Shown in pieces: positions 42,076 to 50,746 of a stretch of DNA of 64,000 nucleotides. The stretch's first letter is position 1. The number at the start of each line of letters is the position of its first letter. The notes beneath the pieces are model-generated. The model saw nothing but the letters and a program-made list of their open reading frames with translations, was not told the DNA's origin and did no database searches. Origin of the DNA: JAEUJM01 sp964635055 (GTDB lineage Bacteria > Actinomycetota > Acidimicrobiia > Acidimicrobiales > DATDAH01); the NCBI GenBank assembly GCA_964635055.1, contig CAZWMT010000022.1, positions 23,814 through 87,813 on the forward strand, written 5' to 3'. The position numbers were made by a program, and so were the translations under genes.

Positions 42076-42739
42076 TCAGGTAGCGGAGGCGGGCGCCCAT
42101 GATGCTGGCGTGGTCGGCGATGCGGTCGAACGCCTGGGCGGCGGCGGTCGTGGCGAGGGCCAGCGGCACCGCGTCGGCGCCCTGGAACCGCAGGATCTCG
42201 GTGGTGAGCTGCTCGCGGTAGACGGCCATCGACGGAGCGCCGGCGGCCAACTCGGTGGCCAGGCCGAGGTCCTCGGACGCCCATGCCCGCAGCGCGGTGC
42301 GATAGAGGTCGATGGCCTGGTCGGCCATCACGGTCAGGATGTCGTGCGTCGCCGGGTTCGACGCCAGCAACGCCTGCTCAGGGGCCAACTTGAGCACCCG
42401 CAACGCGAGGTCGCCGACTCGCTCCAGCTCGGCCAGCATCCGCACCACCGACACGATGAAGCGCAGGTCCGACGCCACCGGCTGCTCGCGCCGCATCAGG
42501 TCGTAGCAGCGCTCCGTGAGCGACACGTTCATCGCGTCGATGTCGTCGTCGGCGTTCACGCCGAGGGCGGCGAGGCGCTCGTCACCGGTGCGCAGCACCT
42601 CCCGCATGCGCTCGAGGTTCTGGTCCACACGCACGCCCATGACCTCGACCTGCAGCCGGAGCTGCTCGAGCTCGGCCGCGTACGTCTGGCGCACCTGGCT
42701 AGCCAAATCGGCCCGTGACGTAGTTCTCGGTGCGCTCAT
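42035..42739 (-). CDS. phoU: Second PhoU-like protein, pst-linked
   Basis: A 234-residue PhoU paralogue with both helix bundles. The motifs are VRMLAELERVGDLALRV and AQAFDRIADHASIMGARL. It shares only moderate similarity with the PhoU at 36863-37654 and lacks its tail. The open frame starts at ATG 42739 and overlaps pstB by 41 bp; an internal GTG at 42691 is an alternative. Being the last gene of the pstC-pstA-pstB set suggests it gates the transporter. Confidence 0.87.
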   Translation of the reverse strand: MSAPRTTSRADLASQVRQTYAAELEQLRLQVEVMGVRVDQNLERMREVLRTGDERLAALGVNADDDIDAMNVSLTERCYDLMRREQPVASDLRFIVSVVRMLAELERVGDLALRVLKLAPEQALLASNPATHDILTVMADQAIDLYRTALRAWASEDLGLATELAAGAPSMAVYREQLTTEILRFQGADAVPLALATTAAAQAFDRIADHASIMGARLRYLITGDPDHLAAEVR

Positions 42740-43607
42740 CGCTGGGGTTCGAGAAGATCTGCTCGGTCGAGTCGTACTCGACCAGGATGCCCGTGCGGGT
42801 GTCGCTCGTCTCGTTCACCTCGGCGGTGAAGAACGCGGTGCGATCGCTCACCCGTGCCGCCTGCTGCATGTTGTGGGTGACGATCACGATCGTGTACTCG
42901 GTCTTGATCTCGTCCATCAGGTCCTCGATGCGACCCGTCGCGATCGGGTCCAGCGCAGAGCACGGCTCGTCCATCAGGATCACCTCGGGATCGACCGCGA
43001 GTGCCCGGGCGATGCACAGGCGCTGCTGCTGACCACCGGAGAGGCCCATCGCCGAGTCCTTGAGTCGGGTCTTCACCTCGTCCCACAGGCCCGCACGCTT
43101 CAGCGACTGTTCGACGATGTCGTCCATGTCGCCCTTGATGCCGGCGATCTTCGGCCCGAAGGCGATGTTGTCGTAGATCGACTTGGGGAACGGGTTGGGC
43201 TTCTGGAACACCATGCCGATCCGGCGCCGGACCTCGACGGGGTTCACCTGCGAGTCGTAGAGGTCGACGCCGTGGTAGTCGATGGTGCCCTCGACGCGGG
43301 CGGTGTCGATCAGGTCGTTCATGCGGTTGAAGCAACGCAGCACGGTGGTCTTGCCGCAGCCGGACGGGCCGATGAACGCCGTCACCTGGTGCGCGTCCAC
43401 CTCGAGGCTCACGTCCCGGACGGCGCGGAACTCGCCGTAGAACACGTTGAGGTCCTTCACCCGGAAGACCGGCGGGTGCGCGCCGCCGTCCTTCTGCTGC
43501 GTGTGCTCGGGAATGATGTGCACCTCGGTCCCGTGGTCGGAGGGGCCGTCCCCGTTCATCGGGACGGCCGCGGGTGTCCTGTGAGTACCTGTCTCGGACG
43601 TCGACAT
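42699..43607 (-). CDS. pstB: Phosphate ABC transporter ATP-binding protein
   Basis: A 302-residue ATPase of the high-affinity phosphate importer. Walker A GPSGCGKTT, signature LSGGQQQRLCIARAL and Walker B VILMDEPCSALDP are typical, as is FQKPNPFPKSIYDNI. The N-terminus has an extra acidic, disordered 45 residues. ATG 43607 is five bases after the pstA stop. Confidence 0.96.
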   Translation of the reverse strand: MSTSETGTHRTPAAVPMNGDGPSDHGTEVHIIPEHTQQKDGGAHPPVFRVKDLNVFYGEFRAVRDVSLEVDAHQVTAFIGPSGCGKTTVLRCFNRMNDLIDTARVEGTIDYHGVDLYDSQVNPVEVRRRIGMVFQKPNPFPKSIYDNIAFGPKIAGIKGDMDDIVEQSLKRAGLWDEVKTRLKDSAMGLSGGQQQRLCIARALAVDPEVILMDEPCSALDPIATGRIEDLMDEIKTEYTIVIVTHNMQQAARVSDRTAFFTAEVNETSDTRTGILVEYDSTEQIFSNPSDERTENYVTGRFG

Positions 43608-43612
43608 GGTCG

Positions 43613-44560
43613 TTACCGGACCCTCTTCTTCTCGTAGTGGTTGCGCAGCAGGATGGCGGCGGTGTTGGCGATGAGCACGACGGCCAGCAGCACCACGATG
43701 GCCGCCGAGGTCAAGGCCCGGAAATCCGGGTTGGGCTGGCTGGCCCACTGCGTGATGACGATGGGCATGGCCGTGAACCGATCGGTGAGTTGGCTCGTGT
43801 CGAACATGCCGGCATCGCTGGCCAGGCGCCCCGTGACCGCGCCCACCAGGATCAGAGGTGCCGCCTCACCCAGGGCCCGGGCCAAGGAGAGCACCGTGCC
43901 GGTGAGGATGCCCGGCGCGGCGTAGGGCAGGACGTGGCTGCGGATGACCTCCCAGCGGGTGGCGCCGACGCCGTAGCCGGCCTCTCGGAGGCTGTCGGGC
44001 ACGGCCCGGATGGCCTCGGCACCGGTGATGATGACGATCGGCAGCACCAGGATGGCGATCGTGAGTGCGCCGGAGATCGTCGAGCGCCCGCCCGTGATGC
44101 GCTCGAGCGTGCCCACCAGGATGGTGAGGCCCAGGATGCCGTAGACCACGGAGGGCACGCCGGCGAGGTTGCGGATGTTGAGGTCGATGAACCGGCTCAG
44201 CCGACTGTTCTTGGCGTACTCCTCGAGGTAGATCGCCGAGCCGACCCCGATGGGGAAGGTGACGAGCACCACCGTCAACCCGATCCAGAGCGAGCCCCGC
44301 AGGCCCTGGAACACGCCCGCCTCCTCCGGTTGCGAGCGCAGCCCCGCGGACAGGAAGCCCTCGAAGCGCGACGTCAGCACGGACATCGCCCCCGAGATCA
44401 CGTCGAACAGCAGCACCAGGAGCACCACGATCGTGATCAACAGCGCCAGCTGCAGCAGGGAGCGGAACACGATGCCCTTGACGTCACTGCCACCGCGGGT
44501 GAGGTTGCGGCGAACGACCTCGGTGGTGGTCAGGTCGAGGGCGGGGCTGGTGATGGCCAC
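43613..44560 (-). CDS. pstA: Phosphate ABC transporter permease PstA
   Basis: A 315-residue permease with six TM helices. The permease loop LREAGYGVGATRWEVIRSHVLP is the EAA motif that contacts PstB. It forms the channel with PstC. GTG 44560 has AGGAG upstream, and the gene lies 12 bp after pstC. Confidence 0.94.
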   Translation of the reverse strand: MAITSPALDLTTTEVVRRNLTRGGSDVKGIVFRSLLQLALLITIVVLLVLLFDVISGAMSVLTSRFEGFLSAGLRSQPEEAGVFQGLRGSLWIGLTVVLVTFPIGVGSAIYLEEYAKNSRLSRFIDLNIRNLAGVPSVVYGILGLTILVGTLERITGGRSTISGALTIAILVLPIVIITGAEAIRAVPDSLREAGYGVGATRWEVIRSHVLPYAAPGILTGTVLSLARALGEAAPLILVGAVTGRLASDAGMFDTSQLTDRFTAMPIVITQWASQPNPDFRALTSAAIVVLLAVVLIANTAAILLRNHYEKKRVR

Positions 44561-44572
44561 GAGGGTCGACTC

Positions 44573-45517
44573 CTAGTACTGCTGGCGGACGCTACGCACG
44601 AACCGACCGGCGATCAGGTTCAACACGAAGGTGACGAGGAACAGGAGCAGGCCGACGAAGAACAGGCTGGCGAACGCCAGCTCCGCGCCCGCGACGGCAT
44701 CGCTGCCCGCCGCCTGGCTGGCCATGGCCGCGGTCATGGTGGTGCCGGGCTCGAGTGGGTCGGTGCTGAACAGCGAGCCTCCACTGCCACCCGCGGCGAT
44801 GAACACCACCATGGTCTCGCCGATGGCCCTCGAGATGGCGACGATGAACGCCGCCACCAGCCCCGAGATGGCCGCTGGGATCACCACCTTGGCGGTGGTC
44901 GTCACCTTGCGGGCGCCCATGCCCGCGGACGCCTCCCGCAGCGTGGTGGGCACGGACCTCAGGGCATCCTCGGAGATGGCGGCCACGAGCGGGATGGTGA
45001 GGATGCCGACACCGATGCCGGCCGACAGCAGGGTGGACTGGGGCGTGCCGTCGAAGATCTTCTGGAGCAGCTCCGGAGCGATGAAGGTGAGGGCGAAGAA
45101 GCCGAGCACGACGCTCGGGATGCCGGCGAGGATCTCGAGCACGGGCTTGAGCACCTTGCGGACCCCGGGCTTGGCGTACTCGGAGAGGTAGACCGCGGCG
45201 CCGAGGCCGAGCGGCGCCGCCACGCACATTGCTACCGCGGTGGTGATCAAGGTGCCCACGAACAGGGTCTTGACGTCGAAGAGGTTCCGGCGGGGGAACC
45301 ATCCGGTGCTCCACACCGTCGCCCACTCGACCTTGCTCATGAAGGTCCAGGCCTCACGGACGAGCGAGAAGATGATGAGGGCACTGATGACGATGGAGAC
45401 GATCGCCGCGCCGAAGAAGATGACCCGGATGACCGCCTCCTTGCGCATCCGGCGGCCATCACCGCGAAGGTCGGCCAGGGTGATCGCCCGCGGCGCGCCC
45501 AATCCGATGTCGGTCAC
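44573..45517 (-). CDS. pstC: Phosphate ABC transporter permease PstC
   Basis: A 314-residue permease with six TM helices. LREASAGMGARKVTTTAKVVIP is the EAA loop, and YLSEYAKPGVRKVLKPVLEILAGIPSVV (two segments) is typical of PstC. It is the first gene of pstC-pstA-pstB-phoU. GTG 45517 is seven bases after TAGCGT, so the operon mRNA is probably leaderless and driven by the PHO box at 45558-45590. Confidence 0.95.
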   Translation of the reverse strand: MTDIGLGAPRAITLADLRGDGRRMRKEAVIRVIFFGAAIVSIVISALIIFSLVREAWTFMSKVEWATVWSTGWFPRRNLFDVKTLFVGTLITTAVAMCVAAPLGLGAAVYLSEYAKPGVRKVLKPVLEILAGIPSVVLGFFALTFIAPELLQKIFDGTPQSTLLSAGIGVGILTIPLVAAISEDALRSVPTTLREASAGMGARKVTTTAKVVIPAAISGLVAAFIVAISRAIGETMVVFIAAGGSGGSLFSTDPLEPGTTMTAAMASQAAGSDAVAGAELAFASLFFVGLLLFLVTFVLNLIAGRFVRSVRQQY

Positions 45518-45524
45518 GGGGGGC

Positions 45525-45590
45525 ACGCTAGGCGCTGGCAGTGACCCTCGGACATGGGGAACATGAACGTCGGGTGAACGAGACGGGAAC
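45525..45590 (-). promoter_or_regulatory. PHO box and -10 element of the pstC operon
   Basis: On the minus strand GTTCCCGTCTC (45590-45580), GTTCACCCGAC (45579-45569) and GTTCATGTTCC (45568-45558) are contiguous 11-bp units, then 27 nt, then TAGCGT (45530-45525). The -10 element ends seven bases before the GTG start of pstC. Confidence 0.85.
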
Positions 45591-45611
45591 GCTGAGTGGG
45601 AGTAGGCGCGG

Positions 45612-47390
45612 TCACCCCGAGCCCTCGTCGCCCACGAAGCCCACGTCGGCCGGAACCTCATCGCCCTCGATCTTCGGCGCCGGCGGGTCGAGGGCGAACA
45701 CCCGTGTGAGGCGACCGTCCTCCACCAGACCGTGCTCGAGCCGCAGGCCGGGCCACGGCCCGCGCTCGAACAGGCGGTGGAACTCGGGCCGCTGCGAGCG
45801 CAACTGGTACTCGTCGGCCACGATGTACTCCACCCCGTGGGCACGCGCGAAGTGCAACAGCTGCGGCATCGTCCCGTAGGGCATGGGCACCATCACCCGG
45901 TCCGCGTAGTAATCGACCACCAGGTTGCGGGTCATCACCCGGGTGCCCGGCGGGGTGTTCTCGTTGAGCCACTCGCCCACCCGGCGGTGCTCCACCTGCT
46001 CCCGTGGCGCGAGGAAGCGATGGGGGCCACCGAGGCCGGCGAACAGCGAGAGGACCAGGAGCACCGCGGCGACCCCCCAGGCCGGGTACCGCCAGCGCTC
46101 GGGGAGGCGGGCCAGCCCGAGCCCCACGAAGACACAGGCGATGGCAGCGGCCGGTGTGAGGTAGCGGGGTTGGACGAAGAAGGCCAGCGGCACCATGAGC
46201 GCGAGCCCGCCGGTGGCCAGTACGGCCGGCACCCCAGGTCGGCGACGCGCTTTCCACGCGGCCCACGCGCCCAAGGCCAGCAGCGGCAGTGGGACCAGCT
46301 CCCACACCGGGAAGGGCACCATGCGGGCCACCGCCAACTCGGAGAACGCGGTGTGGACGTTCACCCCCACGATCCCGACGTAGCCCGCGGGGTCGTCCTT
46401 CACCAGCTCGGCCAGCGTGAACCGCCCGGCGACGAACGACTCACCGTCCTCGTCGAGCTGGTAGAAGACCTCGTCACGTGCCCGCCGATCGTGCTCGGCG
46501 ACCGCTCGCCACGCCTCGAGCGAGGCGTCGCGGGCCTTGGCGGTGAGCTCCCACCGGCCGGTGTGGGTGTGCAGGTAGTCGACGTAGGGCACCACGAACA
46601 CGCCGAGGCCCAGCCCGAACGCGAGCGTGAGTGCCGCCGCGTGGCGGAAACCCCGAGGCGCGACCCGCCGGCGACGGACCAACCCCCAGCCCCCGAGCCC
46701 GCTCAGGACGAGGACCGGGACCAGCACCGCGGCGTACGAGATCCCCTCCGGTCGGGTCAGGTAAGCGAGGCCGGTCAGGCCGCCCGCCACCACCGCACCG
46801 AGCAGCCGGGGCCAGCCGGTTCGGCGGGCCGCCGCCAGTGCCACCCAGAGCGCGGCGAGGACGAACAGCACATAGGGCCCCTCGGACCCCCCACCCTGGT
46901 TGGTCGGGACCGTCGTGAGGGCCGGCACCAACGCGGCGACCCAGGCGGCGGCGAGCCCGGCGAGGTCACCTCCGATCAAGCGGGCCACGCCGGCCAGGGG
47001 GACGAGCAGGAGGGTGCAGCTCAGCACCATGACCACCACCGAGCCGGTGAGCGGATCGCCGAACATCTCCTCCGCCGCTCCGAGGACGACGGGCATCACC
47101 GGTGGGAAATGCAGCTCGGGCTCGCCGTCGCGCCGGTACCCGTCGCCGTTCCACACGCTCTCGCCGGTGCGCAGGTAGGCAGTTGCATCGGTGGTCGGCA
47201 CGTCGTCGGTGGTGCCGCACACGATGCGGATGAAGCCCCCCACCACCAACGGCAGGAGGAGCAGGAGCCAGTAGCGGCGAGCGGACCGGCGCCGACCGTC
47301 ACCGACCCCCGACGCCGCCCCGCCCGACCCGTCGAGCTCCGACGTGGCGCCGGACTCGGTCGGCGCCAGCTCGCGATCGGCGGTCAGCAC
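45612..47390 (-). CDS. GT39/ArnT-like membrane glycosyltransferase
   Basis: A 592-residue protein with about twelve TM helices and a C-terminal soluble domain. The first loop CGTTDDVPTTDATAYLRTGE contains the acidic pair expected in GT-C enzymes, and HFPPVMPVVLG follows. It would use a polyprenyl-phosphate sugar at the outer membrane leaflet. GTG 47390 overlaps the stop of the LPG-synthase-like gene by 7 bp. The two genes separate pstS from pstCAB. Confidence 0.78.
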   Translation of the reverse strand: MLTADRELAPTESGATSELDGSGGAASGVGDGRRRSARRYWLLLLLPLVVGGFIRIVCGTTDDVPTTDATAYLRTGESVWNGDGYRRDGEPELHFPPVMPVVLGAAEEMFGDPLTGSVVVMVLSCTLLLVPLAGVARLIGGDLAGLAAAWVAALVPALTTVPTNQGGGSEGPYVLFVLAALWVALAAARRTGWPRLLGAVVAGGLTGLAYLTRPEGISYAAVLVPVLVLSGLGGWGLVRRRRVAPRGFRHAAALTLAFGLGLGVFVVPYVDYLHTHTGRWELTAKARDASLEAWRAVAEHDRRARDEVFYQLDEDGESFVAGRFTLAELVKDDPAGYVGIVGVNVHTAFSELAVARMVPFPVWELVPLPLLALGAWAAWKARRRPGVPAVLATGGLALMVPLAFFVQPRYLTPAAAIACVFVGLGLARLPERWRYPAWGVAAVLLVLSLFAGLGGPHRFLAPREQVEHRRVGEWLNENTPPGTRVMTRNLVVDYYADRVMVPMPYGTMPQLLHFARAHGVEYIVADEYQLRSQRPEFHRLFERGPWPGLRLEHGLVEDGRLTRVFALDPPAPKIEGDEVPADVGFVGDEGSG

Positions 47391-48352
47391 GCCACACCCG
47401 ACGATGACGACGGCTCGACCCGCACGTCCCGGTCGACCCACTGGCCCCTGCGGGACAGGTAAGGCACCGCCAGCGCGGCGCCTCCGAGCTGCACCAGGGT
47501 CCAGAGCGCCCGCGATCCGACCGTGACCGCCAAGGCCACGTCGGCGCCGGCCGACGGTGTGAGGGCCGCCGTCATCACCGCCTCCCGCACCCCGAGGCCA
47601 GCCGGCGCCCCGACCACGAGAAAGCCGGCCACCCACGAGATGGCGAACGCACCGATGGTGGGGAGCAGGGCGGCCCCCAGGCCTCGGGCCAGGAGACCGG
47701 CCGCGATGCCGTAACCCACCCAGACCACGATGTGCCAGGCCACGATCACGCCGTAGGACGCCCCCTCCAGGAGGGTCCGACCCGCGATCCGGGTGGCCGC
47801 GTGACGGCCGACGATCGCGACCACGAGCGCCACGGCCAGTGCCCCGGCCACCTCGATGGCCCGCAGCCACGGTGCCACGTCATCGAACACCAGGGGCGCG
47901 ATCGCTCCCATGACGCCCGCGATCAGCACCGCGGCCGCCACCGAAGCCGCCATCTCGAGGGCCAGTGCGCCACCGACCACCCGCTTCGGCACACCGAGCC
48001 GGTCGGCGGTACCCACCCGGCCGACGGCGTGCCACACCGACCCGGGGACGAACTTCGCCGTTTGGGTCACCAGGAAGGTGGCCCCGCCGGTCAACGGGGC
48101 CACGGGGTGGCCGACCCGGCGCAGGGTGAGCGGCCACGCCCACGCGTAACCGACCTCGGCGATGGCGAACAACGCGGTCGCGGCGACCAGCCACCACGGG
48201 CTGGCGCTGCGGACGACGGCGGTGATCTCGTCCCACTGGCGGACGATCTCCACGACGACGAACACGGCGGTGAGCACCGCCAGCAACGCGCCGGCGACCC
48301 GAGCGGCACGCCGGGCACCCGGGCCGATACGAACGCGATCGCTCAAGGACAC
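47384..48352 (-). CDS. Lysylphosphatidylglycerol-synthase-TM-type membrane protein
   Basis: A 322-residue integral membrane protein with about eight TM helices of the LPG_synthase_TM/UPF0104 type. FVPGSVWHAVGRVG and the late GAPAGLGVREAVM are the conserved loops. It lacks the MprF aminoacyl transferase domain, so it is more likely a flippase-like or glycolipid-linked protein. GTG 48352 has AAGGAA five bases upstream. It overlaps the following GT39-like gene. Confidence 0.83.
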   Translation of the reverse strand: MSLSDRVRIGPGARRAARVAGALLAVLTAVFVVVEIVRQWDEITAVVRSASPWWLVAATALFAIAEVGYAWAWPLTLRRVGHPVAPLTGGATFLVTQTAKFVPGSVWHAVGRVGTADRLGVPKRVVGGALALEMAASVAAAVLIAGVMGAIAPLVFDDVAPWLRAIEVAGALAVALVVAIVGRHAATRIAGRTLLEGASYGVIVAWHIVVWVGYGIAAGLLARGLGAALLPTIGAFAISWVAGFLVVGAPAGLGVREAVMTAALTPSAGADVALAVTVGSRALWTLVQLGGAALAVPYLSRRGQWVDRDVRVEPSSSSGVAC

Positions 48353-48411
48353 TGGGTTCCTTCTGCAGCCAAACGGTGGTCGGGCGGGATCGGGGCGGTG
48401 GCGCACGAAGA

Positions 48412-48451
48412 ACGAAGAGAAGCCGGGCCCGCGGGCCCGGCTTCTCTTCGT
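48412..48451. terminator. Strong hairpin terminator after pstS
   Basis: A perfect 19-bp inverted repeat (arms 48412-48430 and 48433-48451, 2-nt spacer) with AGCCGGGCCC at its core and AT-richer ends. It lies between the pstS stop and the downstream membrane-protein gene, so it should limit read-through and set pstS output apart. Confidence 0.8.
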
Positions 48452-48470
48452 GCTGCGTTTGGCTGGGGGA

Positions 48471-49559
48471 TCAGCCCCCGGCGGTGGTGCCGGTGGTGCG
48501 TGCGTCCCACGTCTCCTGGCTGGCGGTCAGGCGATCGGCGGGGATGGCGACGTAGCCGACGTCGGTGACCGAGGTGATGCCGTCACCCAGGTAGTAGTCC
48601 ACGTAGGCGGCGAGGCCGGGGTTGTCCTCGGCGTTCGCGGCGTTGATGTAGAGGTAGAGCGAGCGGGACAGCGGGTACGAGCCGTCCTCGACCGTGTCGG
48701 CCGACGGCGCCACGCAGGTGCCGTCCTCACCGGCGATCTCGATCTCCTTGACCGCGTCACCAGCCTGTTCGGCGAACGCGAAGCCCACGAAACCGAACGA
48801 GGATTCGCTGCCCTCGACACCCTGGATGATGGCGTTGTCGTTGGCCTGCGTGGTGTAGTCGGGACGGAGCGTCTCGACCTGATCCTCCTCGATCGCACCC
48901 GCCTCGAACTGGGCCTCGGCGATGCTCTTGGTGGCGAGGTCGATGTAGGCGCCGTAGGTGCCCGACTCCTCACCCGGAGCGGTCATGTCGAACGAGGCAT
49001 CGGGGAGCTCGGTGTCCGAGCCCAACTCGGTTGCCAGGTCCTGGGCCGAGTTCCAGTTGTCGAAGCCCTCCGACTCGGGGCCGGTCAGGGCGTAGAGGTC
49101 GTTCAGGTTGAGGCACTCGACCGCGTCGTTGGCCGGGTTGGTCATGACCGTGATGCCGTCGAGCGCGATCTCGACCTCGATGAACTCGACGCCGTTGTCG
49201 GCGCAAGCCGTCACTTCCTCTTCCTTGATCGGGCGCGAGGCGTCGTTGATGTCGGTCTCGCCGGCGCAGAAGAGCTCGAACCCGTCCGAGGTGCCGGGGC
49301 CGTCGACGTTGACCTCGACGTCGGGGCTCACGTCGGCGAACGACTCGGCCACCGCCACCGAGATCGGCTGCACGGTCGACGAGCCCGAGATCACGACCTC
49401 GCCGGAGACGTCACCGCCGTCGGCGCTGCCCCCGTCGGTTGCGGAACCGTCACTCCCGGAGGTTCCGCCGTCGTCGTCGCTGCTGCACGCCGCCGCCATC
49501 AGCGTGAAGACCGCTAGGACTGCCATCAACCACGCCAAGTGGCGTTTCTTCGTTCGCAC
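48471..49559 (-). CDS. pstS: Phosphate-binding lipoprotein PstS
   Basis: A 362-residue phosphate-binding protein of the high-affinity importer. The signal peptide ends in lipobox LMAAAC (about residue 28), then an Asp/Gly/Ser linker. ISGSSTVQPIS is the first phosphate-binding loop and PGEESGTYGAY the second. GTG 49559 follows AAGGAGG by about three bases. It is transcribed alone from its own PHO-box promoter and closed by a 19-bp hairpin. Confidence 0.95.
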   Translation of the reverse strand: MRTKKRHLAWLMAVLAVFTLMAAACSSDDDGGTSGSDGSATDGGSADGGDVSGEVVISGSSTVQPISVAVAESFADVSPDVEVNVDGPGTSDGFELFCAGETDINDASRPIKEEEVTACADNGVEFIEVEIALDGITVMTNPANDAVECLNLNDLYALTGPESEGFDNWNSAQDLATELGSDTELPDASFDMTAPGEESGTYGAYIDLATKSIAEAQFEAGAIEEDQVETLRPDYTTQANDNAIIQGVEGSESSFGFVGFAFAEQAGDAVKEIEIAGEDGTCVAPSADTVEDGSYPLSRSLYLYINAANAEDNPGLAAYVDYYLGDGITSVTDVGYVAIPADRLTASQETWDARTTGTTAGG

Positions 49560-49612
49560 GTGCCCTCCTTGGGCTTGCTTGCACCGTTCTCGTTCGACGG
49601 TTGTCGCGGCGC

Positions 49613-49678
49613 AACCTACGGAGCGGGGGTAGCGGTCGGTGGTGGCGCAGGTGAACGGCACATGAACGTGACCGGAAC
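49613..49678 (-). promoter_or_regulatory. PHO box and -10 element of pstS
   Basis: On the minus strand GTTCCGGTCAC (49678-49668), GTTCATGTGCC (49667-49657) and GTTCACCTGCG (49656-49646) are contiguous 11-bp units, then 27 nt, then TAGGTT (49618-49613). The leader to GTG 49559 is about 45 nt and carries the AAGGAGG ribosome site. Confidence 0.85.
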
Positions 49679-49914
49679 AGTGGAGGCCACCTGCGGCGGT
49701 GCATCGAGTGAGCCGGCCCCGTAGCTACCTGCTGCGGTGGCGCGACCGAGGTAGCCCGACAGCTCGCCCCCGGCGGCCCCGGAGCGAGATCACGCCGTCG
49801 ATCTCAGCCCCGGAGCCGCTTCTGGGCGGGGGAGAACCGCTGGGGTCACGCTACGGCGGCCACCTGAACTGATGGTGGCCCAGAGCTGAACCCGCGACGA
49901 CCGGCGGTCGAAGG
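49679..49914. other. Intergenic stretch with no recognised feature
   Basis: This separates the pstS promoter from the TSUP permease end. The short open frames are arginine-rich shadows, and I see no RNA gene or clear repeat. Confidence 0.5.
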
Positions 49915-50709
49915 TCAGCCGAGCAGCTGCCGGGCCAGGAACCACACCGCGAAGACCACGAGCAGCACACCGAAGCCCGTGCGCAGGCGTTCCAACGGCA
50001 GGCCTCGCACCGTGCGGGCCCCGACGGCCGCCCCCGGGATGAATCCCGCCGCGAACCCCAACGTGATCGGCCACACGATGTCGCCGACCACGACGTGGGT
50101 CACCAGGGTGGGCACGGTGAGCGCCGCGGCCACCACCAGGCTGGTGCCGGTGGCCTCGGGCATCTCGAGCCCCAGCAGAACGAGGAAGAGCGGCACGAGG
50201 AGGAACCCACCGCCGTTGGCCAGCAGGCCGGCGGTGAACCCGACCGCGGCGGCCAGGCCCACCACCAGCACGGCGTTCTCACGACGGGCGGCGGCCCGCA
50301 GGGCCGCGCCCGGTGACGGGGTGCGCAGGATGCGCAGGCCCACGAGCACCAACATCACCCCCGACGCCACGATCAGCGGGCCGCCACCGACCCACTGGCT
50401 GGCCACGGCGCCGAGCACCGCGGCGGGGGCGCCGCCCAGCAGCGCCCGGCGGGCGAGGCTCCAGTCCACCCGCTCCTGGCGCGAGTACTGCCACGCGCCC
50501 AGCGCCGAGCCGGGCAGCAGGGCCGGGAGGGGGGCCACGACCGCGGCCAGCCCGGGGACGCCGATCATCGCCAGCACCGGTGTGGCGAAGGCCGACCCGA
50601 CACCGAACATCCCGTACAGGACGCCGACCACGGCACCGGCGGCGACGATCTCGAGGGTCTGGTGCACGAACATGATCCCAGTGAGCCACGGCGACGGCAT
50701 CGGCGCCAC
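49915..50709 (-). CDS. TSUP (TauE/SafE) family anion permease
   Basis: A 264-residue membrane protein with about eight TM helices. VLYGMFGVGSAFATPVL at the N-terminus and GLLANGGGFLLVPLFLVLLG in the second half are the paired TSUP motifs; the family exports or imports sulfite, sulfonates or other small anions. Possible starts are GTG 50709, ATG 50700 or ATG 50673. It is divergent from the LysR gene, which probably controls it. Confidence 0.88.
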   Translation of the reverse strand: MAPMPSPWLTGIMFVHQTLEIVAAGAVVGVLYGMFGVGSAFATPVLAMIGVPGLAAVVAPLPALLPGSALGAWQYSRQERVDWSLARRALLGGAPAAVLGAVASQWVGGGPLIVASGVMLVLVGLRILRTPSPGAALRAAARRENAVLVVGLAAAVGFTAGLLANGGGFLLVPLFLVLLGLEMPEATGTSLVVAAALTVPTLVTHVVVGDIVWPITLGFAAGFIPGAAVGARTVRGLPLERLRTGFGVLLVVFAVWFLARQLLG

Positions 50710-50729
50710 CCCCCTCTGCCTCTGGTAGT

Positions 50730-50746
50730 CATAGGCTCTGCCTATG
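50730..50746. promoter_or_regulatory. LysR-type T-N11-A dyad and promoter
   Basis: CATAGGC-TCT-GCCTATG is a perfect 7-bp inverted repeat containing T-N11-A, the LysR recognition pattern. It overlaps a TAGGCT -10-like hexamer (50732-50737) and the ATG of the LysR gene itself (50744). The position suits autorepression and control of the divergent TSUP gene; binding is inferred. Confidence 0.65.

Noticed and set aside
43574..45544. A 656-codon plus-strand open frame opposite pstA and pstC
   Set aside because: Highly charged Asp/Gln/Arg-rich antisense of two certain permease genes.
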